Source: JBAYGJ01 sp041649335 (GTDB lineage: Bacteria; Patescibacteriota; Patescibacteriia; UBA10025; JAHIVO01). Taken from it: DNA of 60,657 nt. Below are positions 34,055-41,785 of the stretch, piece by piece. Made by a program: the position numbers and the translations under genes. The stretch's first letter is position 1. Every line of letters starts with the position of its first letter. The stretch covers positions 1 to 60,657 of the forward strand of contig JBAZNF010000002.1 in assembly GCA_041649335.1 (NCBI GenBank). Reading direction: 5' to 3'. Below the pieces are notes generated by a model. It saw nothing but the letters and a program-made list of their open reading frames with translations. It searched no databases and had not been told where the DNA came from.

Positions 34055-34083
34055 TTGACATATAATGCATCATATGCTAATCT
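34055..34083 (+). promoter_or_regulatory. Possible promoter for small secreted protein gene
   Basis: TTGACA (34055-34060) with TAATCT 17 bases later (34078-34083), preceded by TG. The ten bases TTGACATATA recur at 34102-34111 without a good matching -10, so the exact promoter is uncertain. Confidence 0.4.
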
Positions 34084-34183
34084 ATTGGGCTCTTTTGTTG
34101 TTTGACATATATAACTTCCATAGGAACGGACAAGACCAAATAGGATTTGGTGAGTTCCACAACTCTTAACTCAAGGAGGACGC

Positions 34184-34501
34184 ATGTTGCGTTCCAACTC
34201 TCTGAAGATGGTAGGACTGCTGCTCATCGCGGTGTTCCTGCTGGTTTCCATTTCCGCCCCGGCATTCGCCAAGGGCTCCGGTAAGTACGATAAGTACGCA
34301 CCGAAACAGACGAGTCAGCACCAGAGTGCTGGCAAGGACAATGGGATTTCCATGCCGGTCAAAGCTGGCGCCGGAATCCTCATCATTTTTGTCGCCGGTG
34401 GCTGGATTATGGGCAGGCGGTCCGATGGCACAGTGACTCCATTGGCCAGGGTCGACAGTGCGACGCCGCGGGGTGACATCTCCAAGAACAGCGGTCGGTA
34501 G
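34184..34501 (+). CDS. Small secreted or membrane protein of unknown function
   Basis: 105 residues. A classic signal peptide (1-29: basic start, hydrophobic V-G-L-L-L-I-A-V-F-L-L-V-S, cleavage near A-F-A-K) precedes a Lys/Ser/Tyr-rich stretch (about 30-55) and one hydrophobic helix (about 60-75, A-G-I-L-I-I-F-V-A-G-G-W-I-M-G). It could therefore be a single-pass protein with an exposed basic N-terminus. AAGGAGG lies seven bases before the ATG. I recognise no family. It precedes the metalloprotease-like gene by 59 bases. Confidence 0.6.
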   Translation: MLRSNSLKMVGLLLIAVFLLVSISAPAFAKGSGKYDKYAPKQTSQHQSAGKDNGISMPVKAGAGILIIFVAGGWIMGRRSDGTVTPLARVDSATPRGDISKNSGR

Positions 34502-34560
34502 TATCTACAGAGGTTGCGGAGGGCCAATCCTGGTCCTCCGCTGCCGGAAACGGAGTCTTA

Positions 34561-35280
34561 ATGAGAATACGAGAAGAGGCACTGGCCTTGTATCGGAAGT
34601 ACTTTGAGCTGATCGAAGGCTCTCCGCTGCCGGAAACGTTCGTCATTGAACTGTCTGATCACGAACGAGGTGCCCCGATGGCATATATCCAGCAAGGCGG
34701 CATGGTTGGAGCCAAGATTGAGCCTGCTCATTATTGGCAAGACCTTCCTGAACCAGCGATTGCCGGTTTATGCGCTCATGAGATGGGCAACTATCTCCGT
34801 TGGCCTCCGCCGGCGATGCAGGTCGAACTCGGCGAGCGAATTGCTGAGGTTGACCGGCAGTACAAGATGCCCGAATATACGGAAACATGGCAGCGACGGA
34901 TCAACCGTTTGCGTTGGGAGTATGAGTACATCCATGGGTTGCTCATCATTACCCTCGCTGACAAGCTGGTGATTGATTATGAGGCATCAAAACTGCTTCT
35001 GAATGCCAGGTTGCCAGTCGATTGCCTGGTCCAATTTCTTGAAGCTGAACACGAACAGGAATTCAGGCAGGTTGAACCTGTTGAGCGCAAGCCCGGACGC
35101 GTATTCGTGGCGGAAGTCCGGATTGCACACGCCAGATTGCTGGCTCGTGGCGACGACGAAACGCGCCGTACAGCCGAGGATATGCGCCGTTTCTATGAGC
35201 GGTGGAGTAGACAGCTCCAGGCAGCCTATGAGCAGCACAAAGCTCTTTCTTCCGAACAGAAAACCCCGTCTGCGAGTTGA
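34561..35280 (+). CDS. Unknown protein resembling a degenerate zinc metalloprotease
   Basis: 239 residues, no signal peptide or membrane helix. A-G-L-C-A-H-E-M-G-N-Y-L-R at about 76-88 looks like the H-E-x-x-H helix of M48-like peptidases, but the second His is Asn. It is followed at about 138 by A-D-K-L-V-I-D-Y-E-A-S-K-L-L, like the glutamate/AD-containing helix of that group. The C-terminal third is rich in charged residues and helical. Either an inactive relative or chance similarity. Weak ribosome site CGGAG. It probably shares a transcript with the secreted protein gene and ends in its own terminator. Confidence 0.5.
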   Translation: MRIREEALALYRKYFELIEGSPLPETFVIELSDHERGAPMAYIQQGGMVGAKIEPAHYWQDLPEPAIAGLCAHEMGNYLRWPPPAMQVELGERIAEVDRQYKMPEYTETWQRRINRLRWEYEYIHGLLIITLADKLVIDYEASKLLLNARLPVDCLVQFLEAEHEQEFRQVEPVERKPGRVFVAEVRIAHARLLARGDDETRRTAEDMRRFYERWSRQLQAAYEQHKALSSEQKTPSAS

Positions 35281-35315
35281 CGATACGTCAATGAGCGGAT
35301 GGGGTTATTTTTTTT
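35262..35315 (+). terminator. Rho-independent terminator overlapping stop codon
   Basis: Outer stem AACCCC/GGGGTT (35262-35267, 35301-35306), inner hairpin TTGACG-ATA-CGTCAA (35277-35291), then a run of eight Ts. The TGA stop lies inside the structure. Confidence 0.82.
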
Positions 35316-35412
35316 GACCATGAAGGGACACCCTTGGTTTCCCTTCATTACTTCCTTTCCCAAAGCGGTATTGCTCGGCCCGGGACCTTATAACCCGTGG
35401 CCTCGCGATGAT

Positions 35413-36222
35413 TTATTCAAGAAATATTAATTGGTTAATTATTCGTACAATTCCATCCTTTTGTAATTGTAGAGCAGCTTCGAGAACGTCGGTAGCGGTT
35501 CGCCCCATCCATTTGGTGATAAAAGGGATGGAGACGGATTTTTTCTTAAGTAATTGCCGGATGATCTCTCCGCGGATCTGGCGGATGGAGCCTTGAAATT
35601 TCGATTGCTTTGATAAGGCGGGAATACGCGAAATCCGGGCGGGAAGTTGCAATCGACTGTAATCCATTAGCGCATTGTGCCAGTCTCGTGATTTTTTCCG
35701 CGGCAATAACTTCCAGGCAATTGATTCCAACTTTTTCCGCGGCAATGTTGCGGATAGATGAAATTCATTAATAATGACGCGCCTGATATTCGTATCAATA
35801 GTGATTAGTGGCTTGTTAAATCCAAAAATTAAAATTGCCCGTGCTGTGTACGGACCAATACCTGTAAGTTTTTGTAATTCATTTTCGCTTTCCGGAAGTT
35901 TCCCGTTGTAATACATTACAACGGCGTGCGCCATTTTCCCGAGATTGATTGCGCGGCGATTGTAACCCAGCCCGGACCACATCTGTAGCAATTGCTTGTT
36001 CGTCGCACGTGATAATGATGGCCAGCCCGGCCAGCGCTTTATCCATTGATTGTATTTCGGCACAACTCGCTCAACTTGTGTTTGCTGAAGCATGATCTCG
36101 GCAACCGTAATTTTATACGGGTCAGTCGTTTGTCGCCACGGCAGCGTTCGTTTATGCAGCCTATAAAATGAAATAATTTTTTGTTGGAACCTAGCAACAG
36201 TACTAGCAGTCAGCTTTTTCAT
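35413..36222 (-). CDS. MutY-like adenine glycosylase without Fe-S cluster
   Basis: 269 residues. Removes mispaired adenine (opposite 8-oxoG) if functional. MutY features: R-T-L-P-W-R at about 24-29, V-A-E-I-M-L-Q-Q-T-Q-V with the catalytic Glu at about 42, the helix-hairpin-helix L-T-G-I-G-P-Y-T-A-R-A, and I-D-T-N-I-R-R-V with the catalytic Asp. The protein contains no cysteine at all, so the C-x6-C-x2-C-x5-C [4Fe-4S] loop is missing, as is the C-terminal Nudix-like domain. The last 60 residues resemble a small winged-helix unit. Overlaps the CPBP-like gene by four bases. Confidence 0.82.
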   Translation of the reverse strand: MKKLTASTVARFQQKIISFYRLHKRTLPWRQTTDPYKITVAEIMLQQTQVERVVPKYNQWIKRWPGWPSLSRATNKQLLQMWSGLGYNRRAINLGKMAHAVVMYYNGKLPESENELQKLTGIGPYTARAILIFGFNKPLITIDTNIRRVIINEFHLSATLPRKKLESIAWKLLPRKKSRDWHNALMDYSRLQLPARISRIPALSKQSKFQGSIRQIRGEIIRQLLKKKSVSIPFITKWMGRTATDVLEAALQLQKDGIVRIINQLIFLE

Positions 36223-36830
36223 TCTTGATTTTTAGGAAATGAGAACAGGTTACGCTGTACGGCCGTGACATTGAGCATCATATGAGCAACCGAACCGATA
36301 ATGAGGTTGGGAGCGATGGCATAACAGGCAGCAAAGCCGATACCGGCCGCAAAAGTGACTAAAAAAGCCTGACGCCGCGGCCGGTACATGAGGTGGGCGC
36401 TGGCAAAAATCAATGCACTGGCAATGATGGTGATAATAGTTGGAATAAACTCCTGCAGCCGGCTCTGGATAAAGCCGAAAAAGACAAATTGCTGCCCGAT
36501 GCTGATAGGGATGAACAAATACCGGAAATGCGGGTCTTGCCACCACTTGTGTATCGGAGTAATGCGCTGGAGACGGGCAATGAGGATGATAAAGCAGACG
36601 GCAATTACAACCAGTCCAACAAACCAGGGCAGGGCATCGGCCAGGTTATCCGTGCGGATACCTATCGAATACGCGGGGATATGAAATGCCACAACGTCGG
36701 CCACCATGAGCAGCCCGGCGGCGGCCAGGACGCCAAAACGGTGTGCACCCTTGATGAGGCCGGTATTGATGAGTACGAGGGGTACCAGGCCGAGGATGGT
36801 TACCTCGACTAAAGGTTGGAGCCAATTCAT
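36219..36830 (-). CDS. CPBP-like intramembrane protease family protein with altered active site
   Basis: 203 residues, six to seven hydrophobic helices. The C-terminal helices show I-F-A-S-A-H-L and S-V-A-H-M-M-L-N, as in CPBP (CAAX protease-like) proteins, but the EExxxR motif position reads Q-Q-F-V-F-F, so the catalytic glutamates are replaced by Gln. Either a non-peptidase relative or a distinct membrane family. Overlaps both neighbours by four bases (ATGA), so it is translated together with the glycosyltransferase and MutY-like genes. Confidence 0.6.
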   Translation of the reverse strand: MNWLQPLVEVTILGLVPLVLINTGLIKGAHRFGVLAAAGLLMVADVVAFHIPAYSIGIRTDNLADALPWFVGLVVIAVCFIILIARLQRITPIHKWWQDPHFRYLFIPISIGQQFVFFGFIQSRLQEFIPTIITIIASALIFASAHLMYRPRRQAFLVTFAAGIGFAACYAIAPNLIIGSVAHMMLNVTAVQRNLFSFPKNQE

Positions 36831-37717
36831 ACCATAAATGATTTATGCCGCAGTGCTTCTTTATATATATACCACCTGCGTTTAATGAGCCAGACCGGCC
36901 ATTTGGCGAAAAATATTATGATGTTTTTTTTGCCGTGAAACAGGTAACGCAGGAATAAAACCGGGATTAAGATCGGGAGGAGGAATATTTTCAGGTAATC
37001 AGACGGTTCGGCCGCTATCCGCCATTTTGCCGGCCCGCCGAAGGCCAGGTAATGTTTTGGATACTTTGATTTCAAAATCGGCCAGACGGACAAGTTATTA
37101 GCTGACGATAGGAGGCTTTGTACCGTCCATTTTTCCGGCTGGTGGTAGACTAAAGCGTTCGGCGCCCGTTTGAAGGTAAGGCCGTTGGCCACGGCGCGGA
37201 TGGCCATTTCTGTATCTTCGTTGTGGTAGGGGTCGAAAAATGAATCAAAACCGCCAATCTTCGTAAATATTTCTTTTTTAAAGGCGATATTGGCGCCGCC
37301 CGGCCATTTTCCCCCGCCGTTGCTGGTCAGGCGTTCGGGGAAATATCCGCGGTAATGTTTGCTGATATAGTGTGTCGCCCCAAAAACAAAATCACAGGAG
37401 TTAGCTTGGAACATTTTTTCCAATTCAGCCAGCCAGTTGCCGTCCACGATACAGTCGTCGTCGGTAAAAGCAATGCTATCCCCGCCGGCCAACCCGATGC
37501 CGGTATTCCGGGATGAAGACGGCCCAAGATTTTTCAGGTGATGGATGGCCCGAATTTTCGGATTATTGATTCTGTCCAGATAGTCCTTGGTCCCGTCCGT
37601 CGACCCGTCATTGACAATGATGATTTCGAAATCAGCGTGGCGCAGAGCCAAAACCGACCGCAGGCAGTTCTGCAGGCGATTGAGGCGGTTGTATGTGGGG
37701 ACAATGACCGAAATCAT
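36827..37717 (-). CDS. Glycosyltransferase family 2
   Basis: 296 residues. GT-A fold: S-V-I-V-P-T-Y-N-R at about 3-11, V-N-D-G-S-T-D-G-T at about 35, F-T-D-D-D-C at about 88 (DxD-type metal motif) and N-E-D-T-E-M-A-I-R-A at about 166 (catalytic E-D region). A hydrophobic segment near 240-255 probably anchors it. Transfers a sugar from a nucleotide donor to an envelope glycan or lipid. 21 bases downstream of the ABC ATPase gene. Confidence 0.88.
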   Translation of the reverse strand: MISVIVPTYNRLNRLQNCLRSVLALRHADFEIIIVNDGSTDGTKDYLDRINNPKIRAIHHLKNLGPSSSRNTGIGLAGGDSIAFTDDDCIVDGNWLAELEKMFQANSCDFVFGATHYISKHYRGYFPERLTSNGGGKWPGGANIAFKKEIFTKIGGFDSFFDPYHNEDTEMAIRAVANGLTFKRAPNALVYHQPEKWTVQSLLSSANNLSVWPILKSKYPKHYLAFGGPAKWRIAAEPSDYLKIFLLPILIPVLFLRYLFHGKKNIIIFFAKWPVWLIKRRWYIYKEALRHKSFMV

Positions 37718-37738
37718 AGGGTTCCCCAGAAAAAATGG

Positions 37739-38416
37739 TTATGCGTTGCGGCCGTCCTTGACGTGCAGGATTTTTTTGCACGCGTTAGCCACTTCGTTGT
37801 TATGCGTTACAATCACGAACGTCTGATTTTTTTCCTGGTTCAGTTTTTTTAGCGTATTGATGATTTCCAGTGAGGTATTGCTGTCCAGTTCGCCGGTCGG
37901 CTCGTCAGCAAGGATGATTGACGGGTTGTTCATCAACGCGCGGGCTAGGGCCACGCGTTGTTGCTGCCCGCCTGACAGCTCGTTGGGCCGATGGTCCACC
38001 CGGTCCCCCAGGCCCATCGTCGTTAAAAGTTCCATAGCCCTTTTTTTCCGGTCGGCATAATTCAAGCCGCCGTATTTACCGGCCAACATGACGTTTTCCA
38101 GGGCCGTCAGCGCCGGGATAAGGTTGAAGCCCTGGAAGACAAAGCCGATCTTTTTGGCGCGAATTTGGTGCGCTTCGTATTCTTTCATTTTTGACGTATC
38201 AATGCCGTCGATGACCAGCGTGCCCTCGTCAGGAGTGTCGAGAAGCCCGAGCATATGCAATAAGGTTGATTTGCCGCAGCCCGACGGCCCGACAATGGCG
38301 GTGAAGTCGCCTTCATGTACTTCCATATCCATGCCGCGCAGGGCTTGGACCTTATTCGTCTTGGTCAGGTCGTACGTTTTTTTCAGCTGGGTGGCTTTGA
38401 TGATGGTTTTATTCAT
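37739..38416 (-). CDS. ABC transporter ATP-binding protein (MacB/LolD-type)
   Basis: 225 residues from the ATG at 38416 (M-N-K-T-I-I-K-A-T-Q-L). Walker A G-P-S-G-C-G-K-S-T at about 44-52, signature L-S-G-G-Q-Q-Q-R at about 147, Walker B I-I-L-A-D-E-P-T-G-E-L-D at about 167, and the H-loop V-T-H. The E-P-T-G-x-L-D sequence and small size fit the MacB/LolD/FtsE group, which powers permeases of FtsX type such as the next gene upstream. Likely exports a peptide, lipid or envelope signal. Confidence 0.93.
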   Translation of the reverse strand: MNKTIIKATQLKKTYDLTKTNKVQALRGMDMEVHEGDFTAIVGPSGCGKSTLLHMLGLLDTPDEGTLVIDGIDTSKMKEYEAHQIRAKKIGFVFQGFNLIPALTALENVMLAGKYGGLNYADRKKRAMELLTTMGLGDRVDHRPNELSGGQQQRVALARALMNNPSIILADEPTGELDSNTSLEIINTLKKLNQEKNQTFVIVTHNNEVANACKKILHVKDGRNA

Positions 38417-38429
38417 AGGTGTATGATGG

Positions 38430-39722
38430 TTAGAGTTCACGGATAGCATCCACTGCCGGCATGCGGGAGGCTTTGACCGCCGGGATAATGCCGGCGATAA
38501 TGCCCAGGACAAAGGAAAAGGCGACCACGCCGCCTAGGAAGCCCGGAGAGAGCAGGAAAATTTCTGCTGACGTATTTTTATTCAGGATGGTGGCCAGCAG
38601 AGCGCCTAATCCCATACCGATCAATCCGCCGATAAAACCGATGACACCGGCTTCCAGCGTATATTCGCTGGCAATGGCTTTGCGTGAGGCGCCGAGGGCC
38701 TTTTTGATGCCGATTTCCTTTTTGCGTTCGGAGATGGACATGATCATGGTGTTGATGATGGAGAATCCGCCGACGATCAAGGCGATCAGGGCGCTGCCCA
38801 GGATCATGGTGTTGAAAATGGCCGAAGCCTTGTCTATCATTTCGCCCAGTGCCTTCGGCGACAGTACGACGGCCTCATCTTTGAACTGATCTTTGATGCG
38901 GGTCGCTACCGTGTCGGCATCCTGGCCGTCTTTCCATGATACGGCGGCCATTTGGTTGATGTCCTCCAGTTTGAATCCCTTAGCTTCGGCAATCTGGGTC
39001 CGGGTGGCTTCAGGCAGCTTGGCCAGTTCGGTATCAGTTATATTCAACGCTTCAGTGGACCGTTCTACGAGAGATTTCAGGAATGGTACCGAATCGACCA
39101 GCAACTGCCGGGCCGGCTTCATGGGCATGAATACATACTGGTCCGGTCCGGTGAGCGTCTGTGCTGTTATGCCAACAACCTTAAAATCGGTACCGCGGAC
39201 ATTGAACGTATCGTCGACTTTCAGGTTGTTGTCGCCGGCGATCGTGTAGCCGACCGTAATTGCATTGTCGCCGTCTTCTTTGGTAATCATGTGGCCTGAC
39301 TCCATGTCCATGGTGGCCCAGTTACGGTTTTGGAATGTTGAATCCAGGTCCATCGCCTGGATGGTCGGAGGTGGGCCGAAGCTCATGCTCTGGCTGGACG
39401 GGTCGTTTAAGTCTACCTCCTTCAAGCTCAGTGATATGCCGCCCGCTACAGCTTCAACCCCGTCAACTTGGGCGATTTTATTCAGCGTGTCGACGGCCAG
39501 GAATGCCGATCCGCCGCCTTCGCCGAATGCCGACGCTACGGTGCCTTTCGGCATGACCGTGATCTGTCCCGTAATAAACCGCTTGCCGCCGCTGATCATT
39601 TTGTTGATTTTCAGGGCCAGTGAACCCATAACCGTAAAAGCGAAAATACCGATGGCGATGCCGAAAATGGTTAATATTGACCGCATTTTCCGGCGCCACA
39701 TGTTCCGAAAGATTTCCTTCAT
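38430..39722 (-). CDS. MacB/FtsX-type ABC transporter permease
   Basis: 430 residues from the ATG at 39722 (M-K-E-I-F-R-N-M-W-R-R-K-M-R-S); an upstream ATG sits inside the -10 box and cannot be used. One N-terminal helix (about 17-40), a large extracytoplasmic domain (about 45-290), then three helices with S-E-R-K-K-E-I-G-I-K-K-A-L-G-A at about 330, the coupling motif of the family. Works with the ATPase 13 bases downstream. The cargo is unknown; no outer membrane channel is near, consistent with a monoderm-like envelope. Confidence 0.92.
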   Translation of the reverse strand: MKEIFRNMWRRKMRSILTIFGIAIGIFAFTVMGSLALKINKMISGGKRFITGQITVMPKGTVASAFGEGGGSAFLAVDTLNKIAQVDGVEAVAGGISLSLKEVDLNDPSSQSMSFGPPPTIQAMDLDSTFQNRNWATMDMESGHMITKEDGDNAITVGYTIAGDNNLKVDDTFNVRGTDFKVVGITAQTLTGPDQYVFMPMKPARQLLVDSVPFLKSLVERSTEALNITDTELAKLPEATRTQIAEAKGFKLEDINQMAAVSWKDGQDADTVATRIKDQFKDEAVVLSPKALGEMIDKASAIFNTMILGSALIALIVGGFSIINTMIMSISERKKEIGIKKALGASRKAIASEYTLEAGVIGFIGGLIGMGLGALLATILNKNTSAEIFLLSPGFLGGVVAFSFVLGIIAGIIPAVKASRMPAVDAIREL

Positions 39723-39753
39723 ACTTGAGTGGAGGTTAGTGTTAAGAAAGATC

Positions 39754-39782
39754 ATTATAACAAAAAAATAACCTTACGTCTA
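39754..39782 (-). promoter_or_regulatory. Promoter of MacB-like ABC operon
   Basis: Minus strand TAGACG (39782-39777), 17-base spacer, TATAAT (39759-39754). It overlaps a spurious upstream ATG, which fixes the permease start at 39722. Leader about 25 bases. Confidence 0.7.
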
Positions 39783-39818
39783 ACGCATTAAGGAAAGGGT
39801 GGGAGTGGCTAATATTCG

Positions 39819-40235
39819 CTATTTTTTTGATTTTTCGACAGCTGAAATCGCCTGCCAAATCCAATGCCCGCGGATTTTATTTAGCTGGTACATTTTTTGA
39901 ACCTCTTTATACGTAAACCAACCGGCGTCAAGAATTTCACGTTTAGGAAAATGTAAATGGCCGCCAATAATGCGCCCTTGGTACGCATGTCCAACGGGAT
40001 GGTTGAGGCCGGCATGGCGGACGAAAAGTTTTCTGAGGAGCTTGACCCGGAATCCCGTTTCCTCAAAAACTTCCCTGATCGCCCGGCGTTCGAGCGTATC
40101 GCCGACCTCGGCGCGTCCGGCCGGGATATTCCATTTGCCGTACACCGGTTTTTTCCTCTCCTGGACCAGCAGATACTTCCCGTCCTTTTTGATGACCGTG
40201 CCGACGGTAACTTGTACTTTGGCGTAGCGGGGCAT
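39819..40235 (-). CDS. Nudix hydrolase (MutT-like)
   Basis: 138 residues. Complete Nudix box G-R-A-E-V-G-D-T-L-E-R-R-A-I-R-E-V-F-E-E-T-G (about 40-61). N-terminal T-V-G-T-V-I-K-K-D-G-K-Y-L-L-V-Q-E and G-K-W-N-I-P-A-G are standard. Probably cleans up oxidised or excess nucleotides. The msrB gene ends two bases from its start, suggesting a damage-repair pair. Confidence 0.88.
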   Translation of the reverse strand: MPRYAKVQVTVGTVIKKDGKYLLVQERKKPVYGKWNIPAGRAEVGDTLERRAIREVFEETGFRVKLLRKLFVRHAGLNHPVGHAYQGRIIGGHLHFPKREILDAGWFTYKEVQKMYQLNKIRGHWIWQAISAVEKSKK

Positions 40236-40237
40236 GG

Positions 40238-40630
40238 TTATTTACCTTCCTTAAAATCCAGGGCCAGTGAGTTAATGCAATATCTTTGTCCGGTTGGTTG
40301 GGGGCCATCATTGAACACATGGCCGAGATGGGCGCCGCATTTGGAGCATAATACCTCTGTCCGGTTTATGCCTAGCGTGCTATCCACTTCCGTCTTGATG
40401 TTGGCCTTGACCGCCAGGTCCCAAAAGCTCGGCCAGCCGGTGCCGGATTCGAATTTTGTGTCCGATGTGAACAGTTCCTGACCGCAGTTTACGCAGATAT
40501 ACTTACCTTTCGTTTTATTGTGCAGCCATTTGCCGGATCCCGGGGGCTCGGTGCCTTTCATGAAGCAGACGTTATACTGTTCAGGGGTAAGGTTTGCCCC
40601 TATACTAACTGGTTTGTTACTATTTTGCAT
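40238..40630 (-). CDS. msrB: Peptide methionine-R-sulfoxide reductase
   Basis: 130 residues. Zinc site C-V-N-C and C-S-K-C; G-T-G-W-P-S-F-W substrate-binding segment; L-G-H-V-F-N-D-G-P; catalytic Cys in R-Y-C-I-N-S-L-A-L near residue 117. A cysteine, not selenocysteine, is used. Reduces Met-R-sulfoxide in proteins. MsrA lies separately at 46746. Two bases upstream of the Nudix gene. Confidence 0.95.
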   Translation of the reverse strand: MQNSNKPVSIGANLTPEQYNVCFMKGTEPPGSGKWLHNKTKGKYICVNCGQELFTSDTKFESGTGWPSFWDLAVKANIKTEVDSTLGINRTEVLCSKCGAHLGHVFNDGPQPTGQRYCINSLALDFKEGK

Positions 40631-40713
40631 ATTCTATAATGGTAAAGTTTGTGTTAGGGTTGGCGCTGCCCGTATCGTTTTTGTTTGGGGAAGCGCCTGG
40701 TATAAATATTGGC

Positions 40714-41427
40714 TTAACGTAGGCCTGCTACAATTGCAAAACGACCTTCTGGTTCGCCTGAGCGTGAGTCGCGGTAGTGGGAAAAGTGGTCAGCCGATGT
40801 TGCTGTATTGATCTTTGAATCCTGGATGTTGTCGGCTAACATCCCGTTGCGCTGGAGAAGGGTGGCGGTCATGCCGGCGAGGTCAAGTGAAATGTTCCCG
40901 TCGGTCTGGCGCTTGGCGAACGGTTGCCAGGCAGGATCCGAGGCTTGCGGTACGGTCGGCGGCAAGCCGTACGATTCTTTGCGTATACATGGCCCGATGT
41001 AGCACAGGAGCCGTTCAGGATCAGCCTGGGCGGCACGTTCAATCGTGGACAATATGTTTTCAATGAACCGTTCACCGGCATTATACCGGGAAATGTGCGC
41101 TACCGCCACGACCGAATAATTCTGGTCATGGATGACCAACGGCAGGCAGTCGGCGACGAAGGTGAATAGGAACAGCCTCTTCTCCTTGGTAACCAGGCAG
41201 TCGGCCGCGATGCCGTCCAGGGCGGTCATGCCGCGTCTTTTATCCTGGGTGCTGACCTGCACGCACTCCTCGCTATCCTGCAGGCTCATGGCTACACAGT
41301 CTTCGATGGCGATGTCGCTGTTTAGCAGGAATTTTTTTCTATTCGATAAGGCTTCGCCGGCCGGACCATAGCGGAAGGACATGTTGCCGTCTGATTTTTT
41401 TGAAATAGTGTATAGTAATTTTCCCAT
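40714..41427 (-). CDS. YfiH/PgeF-like (DUF152) protein
   Basis: 237 residues from the ATG at 41427; a longer start would overlap panD. Proteins of this family act on purine nucleosides (adenosine/inosine phosphorolysis or deamination) or as polyphenol oxidases, or edit cell-wall precursors. Family marks: V-A-D-C-L-P-L-V-I with the zinc Cys at about 120, V-A-V-A-H with the zinc His, I-G-P-C-I-R-K-E-S-Y and F-S-H-Y-R-D-S-x-x-G-E-P-E-G-R-F. The usual G-W-R-G after the His is replaced by I-S-R-Y-N, so activity may be altered. Ten bases after panD. Confidence 0.75.
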   Translation of the reverse strand: MGKLLYTISKKSDGNMSFRYGPAGEALSNRKKFLLNSDIAIEDCVAMSLQDSEECVQVSTQDKRRGMTALDGIAADCLVTKEKRLFLFTFVADCLPLVIHDQNYSVVAVAHISRYNAGERFIENILSTIERAAQADPERLLCYIGPCIRKESYGLPPTVPQASDPAWQPFAKRQTDGNISLDLAGMTATLLQRNGMLADNIQDSKINTATSADHFSHYRDSRSGEPEGRFAIVAGLR

Positions 41428-41437
41428 ACTTTCACAT

Positions 41438-41782
41438 TCATGATAGATACCTGACAAAGCGGTTATGGCCGTCCACCAGAACATTATTTGCCACAATCGG
41501 CTTGTCCGACAGCTCGAAGCCCATAATGATTATTTCTTCTCCTGTATGTATTACGTGGGCCGATGCGCCGTTCATGCAGATGACGCCGGAGTTCTTGGCG
41601 CCCTTGATGACGTATGTTTCCAGCCTGGCGCCGGTAGTGTTACTGACAACCAGCACTTTTTCGCCGGGCCAGAATCCGGCCTTATCGATCAGGTCTTCGT
41701 CTATGGTAATACTGCCAACGTAATTAAGGTTAGCCTCAGTGACCGTGGCTTTATGGATTTTTGATCGGAGGACGAAGCGCAT
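41438..41782 (-). CDS. panD: Aspartate 1-decarboxylase
   Basis: 114 residues. Makes beta-alanine for pantothenate and CoA. The self-processing site Y-V-G-S-I-T-I-D (cleavage before Ser25, forming the pyruvoyl group) is intact, as are the N-terminal K-I-H-K-A and the N-G-A-S-A segment at about 72. No panB, panC or panE is in the window, so this may be the only pantothenate step encoded here. The CREST-like gene is three bases upstream. Confidence 0.95.
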   Translation of the reverse strand: MRFVLRSKIHKATVTEANLNYVGSITIDEDLIDKAGFWPGEKVLVVSNTTGARLETYVIKGAKNSGVICMNGASAHVIHTGEEIIIMGFELSDKPIVANNVLVDGHNRFVRYLS

Positions 41783-41785
41783 AGA

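Noticed and set aside
38417..38512. Upstream start for the ABC ATPase
   Set aside because: It overlaps the permease 3' end; the ATG at 38416 begins a normal ATPase N-terminus.
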